From assembly GCA_965261945.1 (NCBI GenBank), contig CBDHEF010000002.1, positions 1,798,001-1,862,000 on the forward strand: a DNA stretch of 64,000 nucleotides, given 5' to 3'. Shown here in pieces: positions 61,934 to 64,000 of the stretch. How positions within the stretch are numbered: the first letter of the stretch is position 1; the number at the start of each line of letters is the position of its first letter. The notes under the pieces are model-generated. The model was not told the DNA's origin, made no database searches, and worked only from the letters and a program-made list of their open reading frames with translations. The translations under genes and the position numbers were made by a program. The stretch comes from VXOI01 sp965261945 (GTDB lineage: Bacteria > Chloroflexota > Dehalococcoidia > Lucifugimonadales > UBA3495).

Positions 61934-62356
61934 ATGGCTACGATACCGGAGTTGAAGGCGCAGTACGAGGGGTTGGACCGGCAGCTACCGGCCATGGGTG
62001 AGGAGGCCATCGACCAGGACTGCCTGCTCACCTTTGAGTACGAATACCCGGAGCGGGACACCGAGGTGGTCATAGACACCGATGAATTCACCGCCGTCTG
62101 CCCGTGGACGGCCCTGCCCGATACCGGCGAACTGGTGATTTCCTACATCCCGTCCCGAAGCTGCATCGAGCTCAAGTCTCTGAAGTTCTACCTGCTGTCC
62201 TACCGCGACGTGGGCATCGTGCAGGAACACGCCGCCAACCGCATCCTCAACGACCTGGTGGCCTGCTGCCATCCCCGCCACATGAAAATCACGCTGGACT
62301 ACAAGATCCGCGGCGGCCTGCACACAGTGGTATCGGTAGAACACCAGGGGGAGTAG
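61934..62356 (+). CDS. queF: NADPH-dependent 7-cyano-7-deazaguanine reductase
   Basis: A 140-residue type I (YkvM-like) QueF that reduces preQ0 to preQ1 for queuosine. The catalytic Cys56 is in FTAVCPWT, with Asp63 in LPDTGEL, and the signature ELKSLKFYLLSYRD with the His in VQEHAANRIL. GGAGGAG precedes the ATG by 6 bases. No other queuosine genes are nearby. Length is normal. Confidence 0.93.
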   Translation: MATIPELKAQYEGLDRQLPAMGEEAIDQDCLLTFEYEYPERDTEVVIDTDEFTAVCPWTALPDTGELVISYIPSRSCIELKSLKFYLLSYRDVGIVQEHAANRILNDLVACCHPRHMKITLDYKIRGGLHTVVSVEHQGE

Positions 62357-62780
62357 ACTGGAAATTTGGTTAACAGCCCCGCACTGTATGTAATGAAGTG
62401 AACTTAAAGCCTGCGCCCCATCGAGAGGTATCCGCTGAAGGCGGGCTCCAGTGACGGATGAGAGATCAAGCCTGTTTATTGGGCATGATAGCCAATTTTA
62501 CACATCTTCCTCTCCACCGTCATTCTTGCCCATATAGTCATTCCCGCTTTCGCGGGAATCCAGAGCGCCCATGCCAATAGCGGCCTTGCCGTTGCCGGAC
62601 ATTAAGGATTCCCGCTTTCGCGGGAATGACGGAATGACGGAGTGGCGGGAATGACGGAATGGGGAGTATAGGATTCGATATAATTCCCTAAACAATGCCC
62701 CCAGGCACATATACCTGGCTCTGAGGTCAAAGGACTCGTCGAGGAAAATTCGCATTCGGGGTATGTCCGGGCACTGCCCG
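62357..62780. repeat. Repeat-rich intergenic interval
   Basis: About 420 bases. At 62500-62550 lies the ACATCTTCCTCTCC stretch also found before the dioxygenase fragment at 21.0 kb; around 62535-62660 there are two or three copies of the CCCGCTTTCGCGGGAAT REP unit in both orientations, then GGAATGACGGAGTGGCGGGAAT tandem-like sequence. No gene. Confidence 0.6.
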
Positions 62781-64000
62781 CTAGCAGCGCCGCAGCAGCG
62801 CCGTCAGCTCGCGGATGTCCGGCAGCTCCTCCAGCCGCGCCACGGTTTCCATCACCTCGCGGCATCGGGCCTTGCCCAGCGCCTCTTCGGTCAGGTAGGC
62901 AAACTTTCCCTGCAACTCTTCCGGCGGCGCGGGGTTGCGGTGGTCGCCGTGGTGGGCCACCACCGACTCGCTGAGCGTGCGCCCGTTGTGCAGCGACACG
63001 GTCACGCGGGCGGCGGGATAGTCGTAGCGCCGCAGGTCCATCTCCGGGTCTGCGGACACCGACACCCTCTGCGCCAGCGACAGAGTGGCCTCGTCGGTCA
63101 GCTTGTCCTGGTAGAACGCCGAGATGTCGGTTGCGCCCTGAGTTATCGCGGCGGCCACCGCGTAGGGCAGGGAGAATTTGGCCGCCAGCATATTGGGCGG
63201 CGCCGGGTCGGTCATTATGGTCGCCAGCGGCGGGGCCAGCACGTCAATGCGCTCAACGTCGGCGGCGGAAAAGGCCTCGCGGCGCAGGATGTTCTGCATC
63301 CCGTCCAGCGCGGGATGGTTGTACAGGCAACAGGCGTGCAACTTGAAGTAGTTCTGCTGGATGCGCAGCGGCCCCGGCTCTCCCAATCCCTCGGTCACTG
63401 CATCGGGATTGAACCCCCGGCCCAGCAGCGAACCGTAGATGTCGGCGGGGCCGTCCCTGATGCCCGTAAAGCCACAGAGGACCAGGTTGGCCGCCATGAT
63501 GCCCTGCATCGCCGAGCGGCCCGGATACAGGTTGCGGACGGTGGCCCCCTCGATGCAGGGCGTCCAGGTGTTGGCCGGACTCATGGACGCGGCGATGTTG
63601 ATGGCCTCCCGCATCTCCGCCCTGCTCAGGCCCAGCAGCCGGCCCGTGGCCGCCGCCGCTCCGATGGTCCCCCAGGTGCCGTGGGAATGGACCTCGGAGC
63701 GCACCACCGTTCCGGTGCCGATGCGCGAGGTCACTTCGTAGCCGGCGATGACGCTCTCCAGGAACTCGCGCCCGCTGGCCCCCGCTTCCTCGGCCACTGC
63801 CAGCGCGGGCGGAATGACGTGAATGGCGGCATGGCCTCCGCCCAGCCGGTTGCCCTCGTCCATCTCCAGCGCCACGCCGGAGGTGCCGTTGACCAGCGAG
63901 GCCAGGGTCGGCCCGGCCAGGTCGGGGTGGCCGATGATGGTGGACGCTCCGCTGCCGCTCATCCTGACCGCCATCTCGGCCAGCTTCCCGTTCTCCGGCA
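62781..64000 (-). CDS. MmgE/PrpD-family protein, start outside the window
   Basis: The frame remains open to the right edge (ENGKLAEMAVRMSGSGASTI), so about 60 N-terminal residues are missing. 405 residues are visible. Family blocks: VNGTSGVALEMDEGNRLGGG, HAAIHVIPPALAVAEE, HSHGTWGTIGAAAATGRLLG and YFKLHACCLYNHPALDGMQN. Relatives include 2-methylcitrate dehydratase, cis-aconitate decarboxylase and many uncharacterised isomerases of catabolic clusters in Chloroflexota. Confidence 0.9.
   Translation of the reverse strand, partial: PENGKLAEMAVRMSGSGASTIIGHPDLAGPTLASLVNGTSGVALEMDEGNRLGGGHAAIHVIPPALAVAEEAGASGREFLESVIAGYEVTSRIGTGTVVRSEVHSHGTWGTIGAAAATGRLLGLSRAEMREAINIAASMSPANTWTPCIEGATVRNLYPGRSAMQGIMAANLVLCGFTGIRDGPADIYGSLLGRGFNPDAVTEGLGEPGPLRIQQNYFKLHACCLYNHPALDGMQNILRREAFSAADVERIDVLAPPLATIMTDPAPPNMLAAKFSLPYAVAAAITQGATDISAFYQDKLTDEATLSLAQRVSVSADPEMDLRRYDYPAARVTVSLHNGRTLSESVVAHHGDHRNPAPPEELQGKFAYLTEEALGKARCREVMETVARLEELPDIRELTALLRRC

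Overview
The window is a GC-rich stretch from an uncultured bacterium. Its gene content is typical of catabolically versatile Chloroflexota (SAR202 or Dehalococcoidia-like lineages): several CaiB/BaiF CoA-transferases, two luciferase-like flavin oxidoreductases, SDRs, MaoC and crotonase proteins, MmgE/PrpD, M24 peptidase, LigB dioxygenase, two sulfite-oxidase-family proteins and two Uma2 nucleases. This placement rests on gene content only; there is no rRNA here. The DNA also carries many short dispersed repeats (palindromic REP-like units, MITE-like elements), one complete IS1182-type element, remnants of other mobile elements, and an unusual number of broken genes.

Layout: 0-3.1 kb, an acyl-CoA operon on the minus strand (crotonase-like protein, two hot-dog dehydratases, CoA-transferase). 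3.4-8.7 kb, a five-gene minus-strand operon coding for a coiled-coil protein, a degenerate ATPase, a BrxD-like active ATPase, an unknown protein and an SNF2 helicase; it looks like an undescribed defence system. 9.3-14 kb, a flavin oxidoreductase, a frameshifted SLC23 permease and a frameshifted maleate-isomerase homologue, then tRNA-Leu. 14.2-18 kb, heme synthesis (hemL, hemA) with two small regulators. 18-26.8 kb, repeats, a hydrolase, remnants of an aromatic-degradation operon (dioxygenase beta fragment, SDR, LigB), TauE, SRPBCC proteins, dodecin and a VOC protein. 26.8-28.3 kb, the IS element. 28.4-32.3 kb, CoA-transferase, an atypical SDR, M24 peptidase and FmdB. 32.4-37 kb, a broken zinc-ribbon/CAP protein, a membrane protein, mazG, a DUF4258/DUF2283-like pair and SppA. 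37-48 kb, a secreted S1 protease, flavin oxidoreductase, MFS pump, CDGSH protein, broken acetyltransferase, PaREP1 protein, amino-acid dehydrogenase and a MoxR/VWA pair. 48-56.5 kb, an ITP pyrophosphatase, a cyclase, an MFS carrier and a sulfur module (two sulfite-oxidase-family proteins, cupin, four-domain rhodanese). 56.7-64 kb, two Uma2 nucleases around a LON-domain protein, a cobalamin-type substrate-binding protein with an in-frame UGA, OsmC, RidA, queF and a partial MmgE/PrpD gene.

The two strongest leads are the probable selenoprotein at 59.6-60.5 kb (UGA at a family cysteine, followed at the right distance by a hairpin like the bacterial SECIS) and the two-ATPase/SNF2 operon at 3.4-8.7 kb. 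Many of the broken genes differ from an intact frame by one base in a short homopolymer, so sequencing or assembly error must be separated from real decay. A 19-bp duplication and a nonsense codon are not homopolymer errors.
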